A stretch of 64,000 nucleotides of DNA from Acidobacteriota bacterium (GTDB taxonomy: Bacteria > Acidobacteriota > Terriglobia > Bryobacterales > Bryobacteraceae), in NCBI GenBank assembly GCA_018268835.1, contig JAFDVU010000005.1:1-64000 (forward strand). Reading direction: 5' to 3'. The notes under the pieces are model-generated. The model was not told where the DNA came from, searched no databases, and was given only the letters and a program-made list of their open reading frames with translations. A program made the translations under genes and the position numbers. Of this stretch, positions 53,743 through 63,191 are shown piece by piece; position 1 is the stretch's first letter; each line of letters opens with the position of its first letter.

Positions 53743-56700
53743 ATGATGCGTCTGGGGCTGTCTGTATTGTTGTGCACCCGTGCGCTCGTTGCCCAGTCCG
53801 CCGCGGCATCCGGTGAACTCCAGGGCACCGTCACCGACCCCAGTTCAGCGACCGTAGCCAACGTTGTGGTGGCGCTGCGGAACAGCGAGAACGGATTGCT
53901 CCGCCACACGCTGACCGGAGCGGACGGCGCTTACCGCTTCCTGCTGGTGCCGCCGGGCGATTACGAGGTGGACTTTCTGCGCGACGCATTTCAGCCCACC
54001 ACCGTGCGGGGGGTCCGGGTTACGGTGGGCGCGGTCGCCGCGCTGGATGTCCAACTCCGGATCGGTCCGCGGCGCGAGACGATCGCGGTAACCGGCGCCC
54101 CGGCGCTGGTCGAGGCGGAACGCTCGCAGCAGGCCAACACGCTGCCCAAGGAAGCGATCTCCAGCCTGCCAATCGACCGCCGCGATTACCTGACGTTCGC
54201 GCTGCTCGCGCCCGGAGTCACCGATTCCAACACGATCGCCGACAACACCGACTTGCGCCTGAAGCCGACCATTCAGAGCGGGCTTTCTTTCGCCGGCTCC
54301 AACGGGCGCGGCAATTCGGTGACGGTGGATGGCGGGGAGGCGAACGATTTCACCGGCGGGGTGCGCGCCACTCTTCCGCAGGAAGGCGTGCAGGAGTTTC
54401 AGATCAACCGCAGCAACTACTCGGCGGAATTGGGCGGGTCTTCTGGCGGCGCCATCAACATAGTTTCCCGCGCCGGCACGAATACGCCGCACGGCTCCGC
54501 GTTCGACTATCTGCGCAACCAGGTATTGGATGCCGGCAATCCCTTCGCCCGGGTGCTGGTCAACGGCTCGCTGGTCCGGACCAAGCCGCAATCGCGCCGG
54601 CAGCAGTTCGGCGGCAGCCTGGGCGGCGCCATCCGCCGGAATCGCACCTTCTACTTTCTGGCCGGCGAAGGGCTGATCCGCCGCGAATCCTCCGTGGTCT
54701 CGTTGCTCACCGACACCTCCATCTTCAGCCCCACTCCGGCGCAGGAGCAGGTGCTGCGCGGTCTGCCGGCGCCCGCGGCCGACGCGCTCCGCGCCGCGCT
54801 CACGGCGCCGCCTTCCACGGTGGCCCTGTTCGAGCGGAATACCGGGGTGTTTCCCTTCACCACGAACCTTTACCGCTTCTCTTTGCGGTTGGACCATCGC
54901 GCCTCCGAGCACAACCTCTTCTTCTTCCGGCAGAGCGTTTCCAACATCGAAGAGAGCAACGCCAACCTGCAATCGCTGGTGGCAGCCTCGCGCGGCACCC
55001 GGATGACGCAGTATGACCCGACTTCGGCGGGCGGATGGACCCACGTGTTCAGCCCGTTCCTGGTCAACGAAGCTCACGCGCAATGGAACTACCGCGGCTT
55101 CTACATGAACTCGCTGGATCCCTACGGACCCGAAGTGCGCATCAACGGCTACGGCATCTTCAACCGCGACTACCTGCTGCCCAGCATCAACATCGAGCGC
55201 CGCTACGAAGCGCGCGACAACCTGACGTATTTCTCCGGCCGGCACACGTGGAAAGTGGGTGGAGTCCTGCTGGAACGCGGCGCGCACAGCGAAACCGACG
55301 TGCTGTTTTCCGGCCGGTTCACGTTCGGGGACCTGCCGGGCACCCTGCTCAACCCGAACCTGCCGGCCAGTTTCACGATCAACGCGCTGCAGGCCTACAA
55401 CCTGGGGCTGGCGCAGACGTTTCTGCAAGGCACGGGCGACCCGGTGGTACAGTCCACCGACCCCTCCCTGGGGGTCTTCGCGCAGGATAGCTGGCAGGCG
55501 ACGCGCAACTTAAAATTGGATATCGGGCTGCGTTACGAACTCGACGTGCGGCACTACCCGATGCCCACCGGCAAGAGGGACATCGCGCCGCGCTTCGGCT
55601 TCGCGTGGAGCCCGGGAGGCAGCACCAGCACAGTCATCCGCGGCGGCTACGGAATCTACTACGCACCCACTTACTACCAGATCGACTGGGGTGCGCAGGC
55701 GCTGAACGACCTGGGCGGCTACCGGCAGATCTCCTCGGTGTTCACCAGCATCCTCACGCCGGGCGCTGCGGCGGCCAACAACATCTTCACCACCCTGCGC
55801 GCCCAGGGCTACATCGGCGTGCCCACGCCCTCGCGTCCCATCCTTCCTTCCGCCCTGGCGCAGTTCGGGCTGAGTTTTCCGCACACCGGGCCGAATCCTC
55901 CGTACTCCATCCTGTACACGGTGGCGAACGACTATCGCGACCCCTACTCGCAGCAGGCATCGCTGGGCATTGAGCGTTCGCTGGGCAAGGACATGTCCAT
56001 CTCGGCGGCGTTCCTGTGGTCCCACACGCTGCGGCTGCCGCGCACCAGGGACATCAATCTTCTTCCGGCACCGGTCGATCCCACACTGGGCATTCGGGTG
56101 TGGAACTCCCCGGCGTACTTCGTGAACCCGCTGGTCGCGCAGCGCAACATCTACGAATCCACCGCCACCGCGATTTACAAGGGGCTGACCCTCGAAATCC
56201 GGCGCCGCTTCGCGCGCAGGTTCGGGTTTGACGCCAACTACACGCTGAGCAAAACGGTAGACGACGTGACCGACTTCAACTCCGATTTTCAGGCCTTCGA
56301 CCAGACCAACCAGAGCGCCGAACGGGCGCGGTCCTCCTTCGATCAGCGCCACCGGTTCGTCCTCTACGGTACATGGGACGCGCCGGCGGGCTTCACGCTT
56401 TCGCCGATTATGCGGGCGAATTCCAATCACCCGTTCAACCTGCTGGCCGGCTACGACATCAACCAGGATCGCCACGACACCACCGACCGGCCGATCGGCG
56501 CCGGACGCAATACAGGCATCGGTCCGAACTTCTGGACGGTGGACTTGCGGCTGGCCCGGCAGTTCCGCCTCGGCGAGCGCGCCGCGGTGCAGGCGACCGC
56601 CGAAGCGTTCAACCTGCTGAACCGCCTGAACCTGGCCAGCGTGAACAACGTGGTGGGCAACATGCAAGCTCCCTTCAACGTCACCGGGCGGGCCGACCGC

Positions 56701-56778
56701 CTGCCCAGTCAACCGCTCGGATTCGATTCCGCGTACGACCCGCGCCGTCTCCAGTTGGGCCTGCGCGTCTCCTTCTGA
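53743..56778 (+). CDS. TonB-dependent receptor with carboxypeptidase regulatory-like domain
   Basis: This outer-membrane protein of about 1011 residues has a signal peptide (MMRLGLSVLLCTRALVAQ). A CarboxypepD_reg-like domain at about 20-110 follows (ELQGTVTDPSSATVANVVVA, DGAYRFLLVPPGDYEVDF). Then come a plug domain (SLPIDRRDYLTFALLAPGVT, GGEANDFTGGVR, VQEFQINRSNYSAELGGSSG) and a long beta-barrel ending in LQLGLRVSF, with the aromatic C-terminal residue needed for insertion. This is the Acidobacteria-type receptor often seen with polysaccharide uptake. The ATG at 53722 lies upstream of the predicted transcription start and is rejected; 53743 (or 53746) is used. Confidence 0.9.
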   Translation: MMRLGLSVLLCTRALVAQSAAASGELQGTVTDPSSATVANVVVALRNSENGLLRHTLTGADGAYRFLLVPPGDYEVDFLRDAFQPTTVRGVRVTVGAVAALDVQLRIGPRRETIAVTGAPALVEAERSQQANTLPKEAISSLPIDRRDYLTFALLAPGVTDSNTIADNTDLRLKPTIQSGLSFAGSNGRGNSVTVDGGEANDFTGGVRATLPQEGVQEFQINRSNYSAELGGSSGGAINIVSRAGTNTPHGSAFDYLRNQVLDAGNPFARVLVNGSLVRTKPQSRRQQFGGSLGGAIRRNRTFYFLAGEGLIRRESSVVSLLTDTSIFSPTPAQEQVLRGLPAPAADALRAALTAPPSTVALFERNTGVFPFTTNLYRFSLRLDHRASEHNLFFFRQSVSNIEESNANLQSLVAASRGTRMTQYDPTSAGGWTHVFSPFLVNEAHAQWNYRGFYMNSLDPYGPEVRINGYGIFNRDYLLPSINIERRYEARDNLTYFSGRHTWKVGGVLLERGAHSETDVLFSGRFTFGDLPGTLLNPNLPASFTINALQAYNLGLAQTFLQGTGDPVVQSTDPSLGVFAQDSWQATRNLKLDIGLRYELDVRHYPMPTGKRDIAPRFGFAWSPGGSTSTVIRGGYGIYYAPTYYQIDWGAQALNDLGGYRQISSVFTSILTPGAAAANNIFTTLRAQGYIGVPTPSRPILPSALAQFGLSFPHTGPNPPYSILYTVANDYRDPYSQQASLGIERSLGKDMSISAAFLWSHTLRLPRTRDINLLPAPVDPTLGIRVWNSPAYFVNPLVAQRNIYESTATAIYKGLTLEIRRRFARRFGFDANYTLSKTVDDVTDFNSDFQAFDQTNQSAERARSSFDQRHRFVLYGTWDAPAGFTLSPIMRANSNHPFNLLAGYDINQDRHDTTDRPIGAGRNTGIGPNFWTVDLRLARQFRLGERAAVQATAEAFNLLNRLNLASVNNVVGNMQAPFNVTGRADRLPSQPLGFDSAYDPRRLQLGLRVSF

Positions 56779-56783
56779 AACAC

Positions 56784-58967
56784 ATGCCGCCGATTCCCGA
56801 TCGCCTCCTCGCCTTCGCCAAACGCGCCGCCGCCTGGTTGCCGGCCGCGGTGCGGAACTCCTGGCATAGGATCCGGCGATACCTGCGTCCGGTCTTCTGG
56901 ATGCGGTTCTGCCGCGCGCTTCCGGCGCTGGTGTGGGCTGTGGCGGTGGCCTGGGGGAGGAGCGCCGCCGGCATTCTCACATTGATCGGATCGATCCCCC
57001 TGCGGCGCGTATTCATCGCGGCCTGCATCACACTGGCGCTGATCATCGTGGGATTCTACACGCTCCTCCGGCTGCCGAGTACGCAGGTCGCCTATCACCT
57101 TCCCGAGCGCAGGATCGTCTACCTCGAACAGGGGTGGGGCCCCACCGCAACCTCCGATTACCGGCAGAAGTGGTACTACACGCCGCAGGGCACATCCCTG
57201 CTCGGCAACAAGCTGCGCTATTCCTGGCTGGTCAACCTGGAGCGCAACGACGGGCAGCGCTTCATCCAGCCGGACCATATGCGCGCGCTCGGCTTCGTGG
57301 TGGACAACATCGCGACCAAGGCGAATCCTGACCGGCTGCCGGTGGGCTTCACGAAACACTGGGATCCGGAGGTGAACGAGGACATCCTGGATATTACCTG
57401 CGCCGCCTGCCACACCGGCGAACTCCACCTGCGCATCGACGGGGAGGAAACCGCCATCCGCATCGATGGCGGCCAGGCCATGCACGCCTTCACCTCCACT
57501 TCGGTCGGGCAGTTCGGTCTCACTCTGGTGGCGGCCATGGGCGAGACCGCGTTTCAGCCGTGGCGGTTCAACCGGTTTGCGCGCAGGGTGCTCGGCGAGA
57601 AATATTATTCGGGCCGCTTCGCGCTGTGGCGCGACTTCGCCTGGGTCTGGTGCGGGCTCGCCTGGGGCGCGATCCGCGACGCGCGGCTCGGCCTGTATCC
57701 GGTGGAGGAAGGCTTCGGCCGCACCGACGCAGTGGGCCGCATCTCCAACAACGTTTTCGGCGCCGAGATCGACCCCAAGAACTTCTCGCCGGCCGATGCG
57801 CCCGTGAGTTATCCCGCGCTCTGGGACGCTCCGCGCTTCGATTTCGTGCAATACACCCACTCGGTGGCCCAGCCCATGGCGCGCAACCTGGGCGAATCGC
57901 TCGGCGTGGGCGCGGTGATGACCGCCGTGGACGCTTACGGGAGGCCACTGCCGCCGGACCATCCGCTCTCCTCTACCAGCGCGATCAAGAATCTCACCGA
58001 GATCGAAGACTACCTTTCCGACCTCCACGCGCCGCGCTGGCCGGAGGAGTTGCTCGGCAAGATCGACCGGGACAAGGCGGCGCGCGGCGAGAAGTTGTTC
58101 GAGAAGTACTGCGCCCACTGTCACGTCCCCTGCGCGGAGACTCCCCAGATGATGGCGGTCGAGCGACCTCTGCGGGACCCCAGGAATCCGCTGTGGCGCG
58201 TCACGCCCATTCCCGTGGAGACCGTCGGCACGGATCCGCGGGCCGCCCTGAACTTCGTCAACACCCACATCGATCTCACTCGCGCGGGTCTGGACCGCAG
58301 GGTGGTCGTGGATGAAGAGCGCAGGATCCTCGAGGAGCAGGCCAGGCGTGTGCGCAAGTTCGACCCCAAGGCCGCGGACGCTCTCCAGGCGTCGATTCAG
58401 CAGAAACTCGACGGCATCGATCTGGCCAACACCACGATCGGCGGCGGGCTGCACATTCTGGACACGCTGATCACCCGGCGGGTGTACGCGGAACTCAACC
58501 TGACGGACCATGAGAAGCAGGTGTACGACGGCGAAGGCGCTCTCGACCTGCCCGTGGTCGCGATGCAGTACCGTCCGCGGCCGCTCGAAGGCGTGTGGGC
58601 CACCGGGCCGTACCTGCACAACGGGAGCGTGCCCACGCTCTACGAGATGCTGATTCCGGCATCCCAACGCACGAAGCGCTTCTTCATCAGCAGCCGGATT
58701 GACTTCGATCCGGTGCGTGTCGGCCTGGTGGCTTCGCCCACCTCGGAGAAGGGTTTCTGGCTGGATACCACGATCCCGGGCAATCTGAACATCGGCCACG
58801 AATTCCGCGCCGGCTATCCCGGGTGTCCGGACCACGGCGTGATCGGGCCCGAACTGACGGAGGACGAGCGCTGGGCGATCATCGAGTACCTGAAGATTCA
58901 TCGCGACAACCCGCCCCCGTGCAAGAATCCCCCGGTACCCACGCCTCCGCTGGCGTGCGCGAAATGA
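56784..58967 (+). CDS. Di-heme cytochrome c, RoxA-like oxygenase/peroxidase family
   Basis: The 727-residue protein is anchored by a helix at about 76-94 with the rest periplasmic. It has two c-type heme motifs, CAACH at 206-210 and CAHCH at 443-447. C-terminal blocks are WATGPYLHNGSVPTLYEMLI, then FDPVRVGLV and GHEFRAGYP, the pattern shared by RoxA-type rubber oxygenases and related di-heme cytochromes rather than CcpA. The stop overlaps the start of a catalase-like gene (ATGA), so the two products are co-translated. An oxidative attack on a lipid or isoprenoid is a reasonable inference but unproven. The ATG at 56784 comes 5 bases after the receptor stop. Confidence 0.87.
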   Translation: MPPIPDRLLAFAKRAAAWLPAAVRNSWHRIRRYLRPVFWMRFCRALPALVWAVAVAWGRSAAGILTLIGSIPLRRVFIAACITLALIIVGFYTLLRLPSTQVAYHLPERRIVYLEQGWGPTATSDYRQKWYYTPQGTSLLGNKLRYSWLVNLERNDGQRFIQPDHMRALGFVVDNIATKANPDRLPVGFTKHWDPEVNEDILDITCAACHTGELHLRIDGEETAIRIDGGQAMHAFTSTSVGQFGLTLVAAMGETAFQPWRFNRFARRVLGEKYYSGRFALWRDFAWVWCGLAWGAIRDARLGLYPVEEGFGRTDAVGRISNNVFGAEIDPKNFSPADAPVSYPALWDAPRFDFVQYTHSVAQPMARNLGESLGVGAVMTAVDAYGRPLPPDHPLSSTSAIKNLTEIEDYLSDLHAPRWPEELLGKIDRDKAARGEKLFEKYCAHCHVPCAETPQMMAVERPLRDPRNPLWRVTPIPVETVGTDPRAALNFVNTHIDLTRAGLDRRVVVDEERRILEEQARRVRKFDPKAADALQASIQQKLDGIDLANTTIGGGLHILDTLITRRVYAELNLTDHEKQVYDGEGALDLPVVAMQYRPRPLEGVWATGPYLHNGSVPTLYEMLIPASQRTKRFFISSRIDFDPVRVGLVASPTSEKGFWLDTTIPGNLNIGHEFRAGYPGCPDHGVIGPELTEDERWAIIEYLKIHRDNPPPCKNPPVPTPPLACAK

Positions 58968-60178
58968 GAACCTCCATGCCTTTCCTGCGCAAACTCGGCA
59001 AACTCGTCCTGATCCTCTTCGCCCTCTTCGCGGTATACGCGGTCTGGGCGTCATATGCCGAGCCGCCCCGTATCGCCATCGGCAACGTCGTCGGGCCGGA
59101 CGAGGAGTACCACGTTTCGCAGTTGATCGATTCCGGCATCGACCTGGTCAACCGAACCCGCGCGGAGGCAGGCGACGGCATCTACCGCCGCGACGCCCAT
59201 GCCAAGACGCACGGCTGTGCCAGCGCCACATTCACCGTCAACCCGTCCACGGATTCCCGCACCGCCCTGGGCGTTTTCGCCGAGCCAAGGAGCTACAAAG
59301 CGTGGATCCGCTGGTCGAACGCCGATCCCGGGCTGCACAGCGATTGGGCGCCGGATGCGCATGGCATGGCCATCAAGCTGCTCGGCGTCCCCGGTACCAA
59401 ACTGCTCCCCGCGGAGGCCAACGAGCACACGCAGGATTTCGTCATGGTGAATAACCCGGTGTTCATCGTGCGCAACATCGAGGAATACACCGAGATCTCG
59501 CGGGACCTGGGCAACGGAGGCACGCGCAGGTACTTTTTCCCCGGTTGGAATCCGTTGAACTGGCGCCTGCGCGAGGCCCGGCTCGCCATGGGGCTGCTCA
59601 AGTTTCCGCCGCCCAGGAACCTGCTGAGCGACCGCTTCTACAGCCTGACCGCCTACCGGCTCGGCACCGGCAATTTCGTGAAATACAGCGTCAAACCCGT
59701 GCCCTGCAAGGGGTCCGACGATACGCCCGGCCGGTGGGCCGGGTTCGGCGCCAACGCGCTGGGGGCGAGTCTGGCCAGACAACTCTGCGGCAAGAAGAAG
59801 TACTGTTACGATTTCATGGTGCAGTTCCAGCGCACGGACCGGTACATGCCGGTGGAGGACCCAACCATCGAGTGGGACGAATCGGCATCCCCGTTCATCC
59901 CGGTGGCGCGGATCGAGGTCGAGCCGCAGGATGTGTCCCGCACCATGACCAACCACTTCTGCGAGAACCTGGCCATGACGCCGTGGCACTCGCTGCCCGA
60001 ACACGAGCCGGTTGGCGCGCTGAATCGCGCCCGCAAGTACGTGTATCCGGGCAGTTCCCGCTACCGCCGATGCCAGAACGGCTTCGGTTTCGGCGAGCCG
60101 CTCGACGACGGCAGCATGACGTTCGACACCAGGCCGTGCACGGCCACCGAAGCGGCGCCGCAGGCCGGCGAGCGCTGA
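58964..60178 (+). CDS. Membrane-anchored catalase-family heme protein
   Basis: This protein of about 404 residues has one N-terminal membrane helix (LGKLVLILFALFAVYAVWAS) and a catalase-fold body. Distal His79 is in DAHAKTHGCASATFTV, followed by IRWSNADPGLHSDWAPDAHG, QDFVMVNNPVFIV, and a C-terminal RKYVYPGSSRYR that could give the proximal Tyr. It lacks the length and the flavodoxin or C-terminal domains of classical catalases and resembles SrpA-like and lipid-hydroperoxide catalase-family enzymes. It is translationally coupled to the di-heme gene. Confidence 0.83.
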   Translation: MRTSMPFLRKLGKLVLILFALFAVYAVWASYAEPPRIAIGNVVGPDEEYHVSQLIDSGIDLVNRTRAEAGDGIYRRDAHAKTHGCASATFTVNPSTDSRTALGVFAEPRSYKAWIRWSNADPGLHSDWAPDAHGMAIKLLGVPGTKLLPAEANEHTQDFVMVNNPVFIVRNIEEYTEISRDLGNGGTRRYFFPGWNPLNWRLREARLAMGLLKFPPPRNLLSDRFYSLTAYRLGTGNFVKYSVKPVPCKGSDDTPGRWAGFGANALGASLARQLCGKKKYCYDFMVQFQRTDRYMPVEDPTIEWDESASPFIPVARIEVEPQDVSRTMTNHFCENLAMTPWHSLPEHEPVGALNRARKYVYPGSSRYRRCQNGFGFGEPLDDGSMTFDTRPCTATEAAPQAGER

Positions 60179-60219
60179 GGCGAGACGCGCGCGCGATTGC
60201 CGGCAGCACGTCCGCGGGC

Positions 60220-60225
60220 TAAGAT
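60220..60225 (+). promoter_or_regulatory. -10 hexamer TAAGAT next to a GTG start
   Basis: TAAGAT ends 7 bases before the GTG at 60233, repeating the spacing seen at 16338-16351. Confidence 0.4.
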
Positions 60226-60232
60226 CGAACCT

Positions 60233-61537
60233 GTGACCGATACCCCTGGCCTCTTCCATGCCTCCGGCAGACTCTACCGCTTCAGCATCCTGCTGTTTGC
60301 CTCGGCGATGGCTTTCGGCAGTTACTTCGCCTACGACAGCGTGGGCGCGATCGAGACAACGCTGATCGAGGCCTTCCACACCAACCGCGCCGCCATCGGC
60401 AGCATGTACTCGGTGTACAGCCTGGCGGCGGTGTTCGCGGTGCTGGGCGGCGGCGTGCTGATCGACCGCGCCGGCGTCCGGCGCGCCAGCATGATCTTCT
60501 CGTTGCTGGTGGTTTCCGGCGCGGCCATCGTCGCGTGGGCGCCGAATCTGCCGGTCATGTATTTCGGACGCATCGTCTTCGGCATGGGGAGCGAATCGAT
60601 GATCGTGGCGCAGAGCGCGCTGGTGGCGCGCTGGTTCGCCGGCAAGGAGCTGGCGATGGCGTTCGGCATCACGCTCACGGTGAGCCGGCTGGGCACGCTG
60701 TTCTCCTTCAATACCGAGGAACTGCTGGCGAGCCGGCTCGGATTCCGCGGCGCGCTGTGGGTTGCGGCGGCGCTGTGCGTGCTCAGCCTGGCGGCGAACT
60801 GGATCTACACCCTGATGGACCGGCACGCCGAGCCCATTCTCAATCTTCCGAAGCCGGGGGCGGGCGACCAGATCCGCTGGAAGGACATCGGAAAATTCAC
60901 GTCGTCCTACTGGTTTGCCGTGGGCATCTGCGTGGCGTTCTACTCGGCGATCTTTCCCTTCACCGCGCTTTCCACGGATTTCTTCCACGATAAGTGGGGC
61001 CTGCCCATGGCCAGCGGCGAGGGACTGAGCTTTTTTTCGGGCGTATTCTACAACATCACCCACATGTTCTCGACGGCGCAGGGCACCACTTCCATCATCA
61101 TCACCGCGTCGATGTTCCTGGCGCCGTTTGCCGGGCGGCTGGCCGACCGCATCGGGCGGCGCGCGAGCCTGATGGTGGTGGGTTCGCTGCTGATGGTGCC
61201 GGCGCACGCGATCCTGGGCGTGAGCCGCATGGACCCGGTGTTTCCGATGATCGCCCTGGGCGCCGCGTTCGTGCTGGTGCCGGCGTGTATCTGGCCGTGC
61301 GTGCCGCTCATCGTGGAGGAATCGCGCGTGGGCACGGCATTCGGTCTGATGACCGCGTGCCAGAACGTGGGCCTGCTCGCGTTTCCCTATTTCAACGGAG
61401 CGTTGCGCGACGCCACCCACGGCTACACGGCGAGCCAGATCATGTTCGCCGCGCTGGGAACGCTGGGCCTGGTTTTCGCCCTTCTGCTGCTGGGCGCCGA
61501 CCGCCGCGCCGGCGGGCGCCTGGAGCGGGCCGGATAG
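60233..61537 (+). CDS. MFS transporter
   Basis: This inner-membrane transporter of about 434 residues has twelve segments. MFS signatures are seen: GGGVLIDRAGVRRASM after TM2, GRIVFGMGSESMIVAQSAL and GRLADRIGRRASLMVVG in the second half. A wide central loop contains KPGAGDQIRWKDIGKF. I choose the GTG at 60233, just behind TAAGAT; a start at 60197 would precede this box. No neighbour fixes the substrate: upstream is the catalase-like gene, and downstream, convergent, the pectin hydrolases. Confidence 0.87.
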   Translation: MTDTPGLFHASGRLYRFSILLFASAMAFGSYFAYDSVGAIETTLIEAFHTNRAAIGSMYSVYSLAAVFAVLGGGVLIDRAGVRRASMIFSLLVVSGAAIVAWAPNLPVMYFGRIVFGMGSESMIVAQSALVARWFAGKELAMAFGITLTVSRLGTLFSFNTEELLASRLGFRGALWVAAALCVLSLAANWIYTLMDRHAEPILNLPKPGAGDQIRWKDIGKFTSSYWFAVGICVAFYSAIFPFTALSTDFFHDKWGLPMASGEGLSFFSGVFYNITHMFSTAQGTTSIIITASMFLAPFAGRLADRIGRRASLMVVGSLLMVPAHAILGVSRMDPVFPMIALGAAFVLVPACIWPCVPLIVEESRVGTAFGLMTACQNVGLLAFPYFNGALRDATHGYTASQIMFAALGTLGLVFALLLLGADRRAGGRLERAG

Positions 61538-61559
61538 TTGCGCGGCGCCGCGTCCGCAA
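61538..61559. terminator. Inverted repeat between convergent genes
   Basis: TTGCG/CGCAA arms enclose GC-rich sequence, and CGCGGCGCCGCG (61541-61552) is itself a perfect palindrome. It lies directly after the MFS stop, facing the GH28 gene end. No U-tract. Confidence 0.35.
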
Positions 61560-61568
61560 CTTCGCGGG

Positions 61569-63179
61569 TCAGCGCTCTTCGGTGGCGGTCCGCGCGTTGT
61601 CCAACACGTTGCCCACCAGGTGCAGGGACTTCATCGCGCCCGGTTCCACGGAGAGAAACGTGCTTGTGCCAGGAAACGCGCGGCTGTTGCGCAGCACCGC
61701 GCCCGGGGTCCCCACCAGCCGCAGCACGGGCGACGCGGGAAGCGGCGCGGCGGTGGTCACGGCGTCGAGTTCCAGGTTGGCGGCGTTCCCGATCGCGAAT
61801 GCGGGACCGCGGCCCGCGTCGATTTGCACGCGATGCAGTTCGAGAGCGTCCGTGTAGCGCGCGCTCAATCCCGCGGCGCCGGAGGCAACGACATCGGTCA
61901 GGCGCAGGCCGCGGATCGGCATCTCGGGCAAGCCGTCGATGTCCACCGCCTTCTTCGCGCCGGCGATGGTCACGTTGCTCACCGCGATGCCGCGGAAGAC
62001 CGGCGTGCGCCGGGAGACCGGCTCCTCTTTGGTGGAGCTCTCGCCGCCCATCACGTAGTAGCTGGTGACTACGATTCCGGTGCCGACGTTGCGCATGGTC
62101 CAGTTGTCGAAGCGGACATTTTCCACCGTGCCTCCGCGGCCCCTGCGGCTCTTGATGCGGATGCCGTTTTCGGTATCCACGGCGGTGATGTTGCTCGCGG
62201 TCACGTTGCGGATGCCGCCGGCGGTCTCGCTGCCGATCACGACCGCGCCGTGCGCGTGGTGCACGGTGCAGTTGGCGATGGCGACGTCTTCGGTGGGGCG
62301 GTTCACGCGCAGCCCGTCGGCGTCTTTTCCCGCCTTGAGCACGATGCCGTCGTCGCCGGTATCCACGTAGCTGCCGGAGATGCGGACGAAGCGGCTGGAA
62401 TCGACCACGATGCCGTTGGCATGAGGCCCCGGATAGGTCTCGATCATCACGTTGCGGACGGTCGCGTTCTCCGTGTAGAGCAGGTGCACCACGAACATCG
62501 GCGCGCCTTGGATGCGCACGTCTTCAACCAGCACGTTCTTCGCGTTCATGAAGCATACGAAGGAAGGGCGCAGTTCCGCGGCGGCCGCGCGGTAGTCTTC
62601 GGCGGTGATGGGGCGCCCGGCTTCGAGCGACTGCAACAGGTAATCCCAGCGCGGACCGTTGGCGCTGCCGCTCTCATCGCCGTGCGTGGAGACCGCGCCG
62701 CCGCGGGACTTCAGGTACTCCTCGTACGCTTCGTTGTACGCCTTGCGCCACGCTTCGTAATCGCCCGTGGTGAGAATGCCGCGTCCCCTCACCGCGACGT
62801 TCTCCACGTCGTGGCCGCCGACGAGCGGCATCGGGGCCAGCGTCTCCACTCCCAGGTAGCGGCTCTTGACGAACGGCAGGCGGGCGACGGGGAACGCGAT
62901 GGTCGCGCCGGCCTCGATTTCCAGCGTCATGTTGCTGAAGAGTTCGATCGGTCCGGAGCTGTACTTCCCCGGCGGCACGTAGATGACGCCGCCGCCCGCC
63001 GCTTTCGCCGCCGCGATGGCGCGGCCGAAGGCTTCGGTGGCGGGCGCGGAGGCGTCGCGCGGCGCGCCATAATCGGCGACGTTGAAGACCTGCCGCGCGG
63101 AATCCGCGGCCAGGGCGAAACCCTGCGCGCAGAGCGCGAGGAGGAGGCAGACGCGCGGCCGGCTCATTACGTGTGACAT
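61569..63179 (-). CDS. Glycoside hydrolase family 28 polygalacturonase-like enzyme
   Basis: The 536-residue secreted enzyme has a signal peptide (RPRVCLLLALCAQGFALA) and a pectate-lyase-like beta-helix beginning FNVADYGAPRDA and YVPPGKYSSGPI. GH28 active-site motifs are complete: DTGDDG with Asp276/Asp277, HAHG with His310, and RIK at 341-343; NGIVVD at 255-260 takes the place of NTD. It hydrolyses galacturonan or rhamnogalacturonan. The start is the ATG at 63179 or the one at 63167. It lies 12 bases after a GH127 gene as one operon for pectin side chains and backbone. Confidence 0.9.
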   Translation of the reverse strand: MSHVMSRPRVCLLLALCAQGFALAADSARQVFNVADYGAPRDASAPATEAFGRAIAAAKAAGGGVIYVPPGKYSSGPIELFSNMTLEIEAGATIAFPVARLPFVKSRYLGVETLAPMPLVGGHDVENVAVRGRGILTTGDYEAWRKAYNEAYEEYLKSRGGAVSTHGDESGSANGPRWDYLLQSLEAGRPITAEDYRAAAAELRPSFVCFMNAKNVLVEDVRIQGAPMFVVHLLYTENATVRNVMIETYPGPHANGIVVDSSRFVRISGSYVDTGDDGIVLKAGKDADGLRVNRPTEDVAIANCTVHHAHGAVVIGSETAGGIRNVTASNITAVDTENGIRIKSRRGRGGTVENVRFDNWTMRNVGTGIVVTSYYVMGGESSTKEEPVSRRTPVFRGIAVSNVTIAGAKKAVDIDGLPEMPIRGLRLTDVVASGAAGLSARYTDALELHRVQIDAGRGPAFAIGNAANLELDAVTTAAPLPASPVLRLVGTPGAVLRNSRAFPGTSTFLSVEPGAMKSLHLVGNVLDNARTATEER

Positions 63180-63191
63180 CTGATTCGAAAG

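Noticed and set aside
53845-55428. Minus-strand open frame of 527 codons inside the TonB receptor gene
   Set aside because: No domain, and it lies wholly opposite a well-supported receptor gene.
56784-58967. Di-heme protein as CcpA/MauG-type peroxidase
   Set aside because: Length of 727 residues, the CAACH/CAHCH spacing of 237 residues and the YLHNGSVPTLYEML block fit RoxA-like proteins better.
58964-60178. Catalase-like gene as a classical catalase
   Set aside because: It is short, membrane anchored and lacks the full classical heme-site blocks; only the fold family is claimed.
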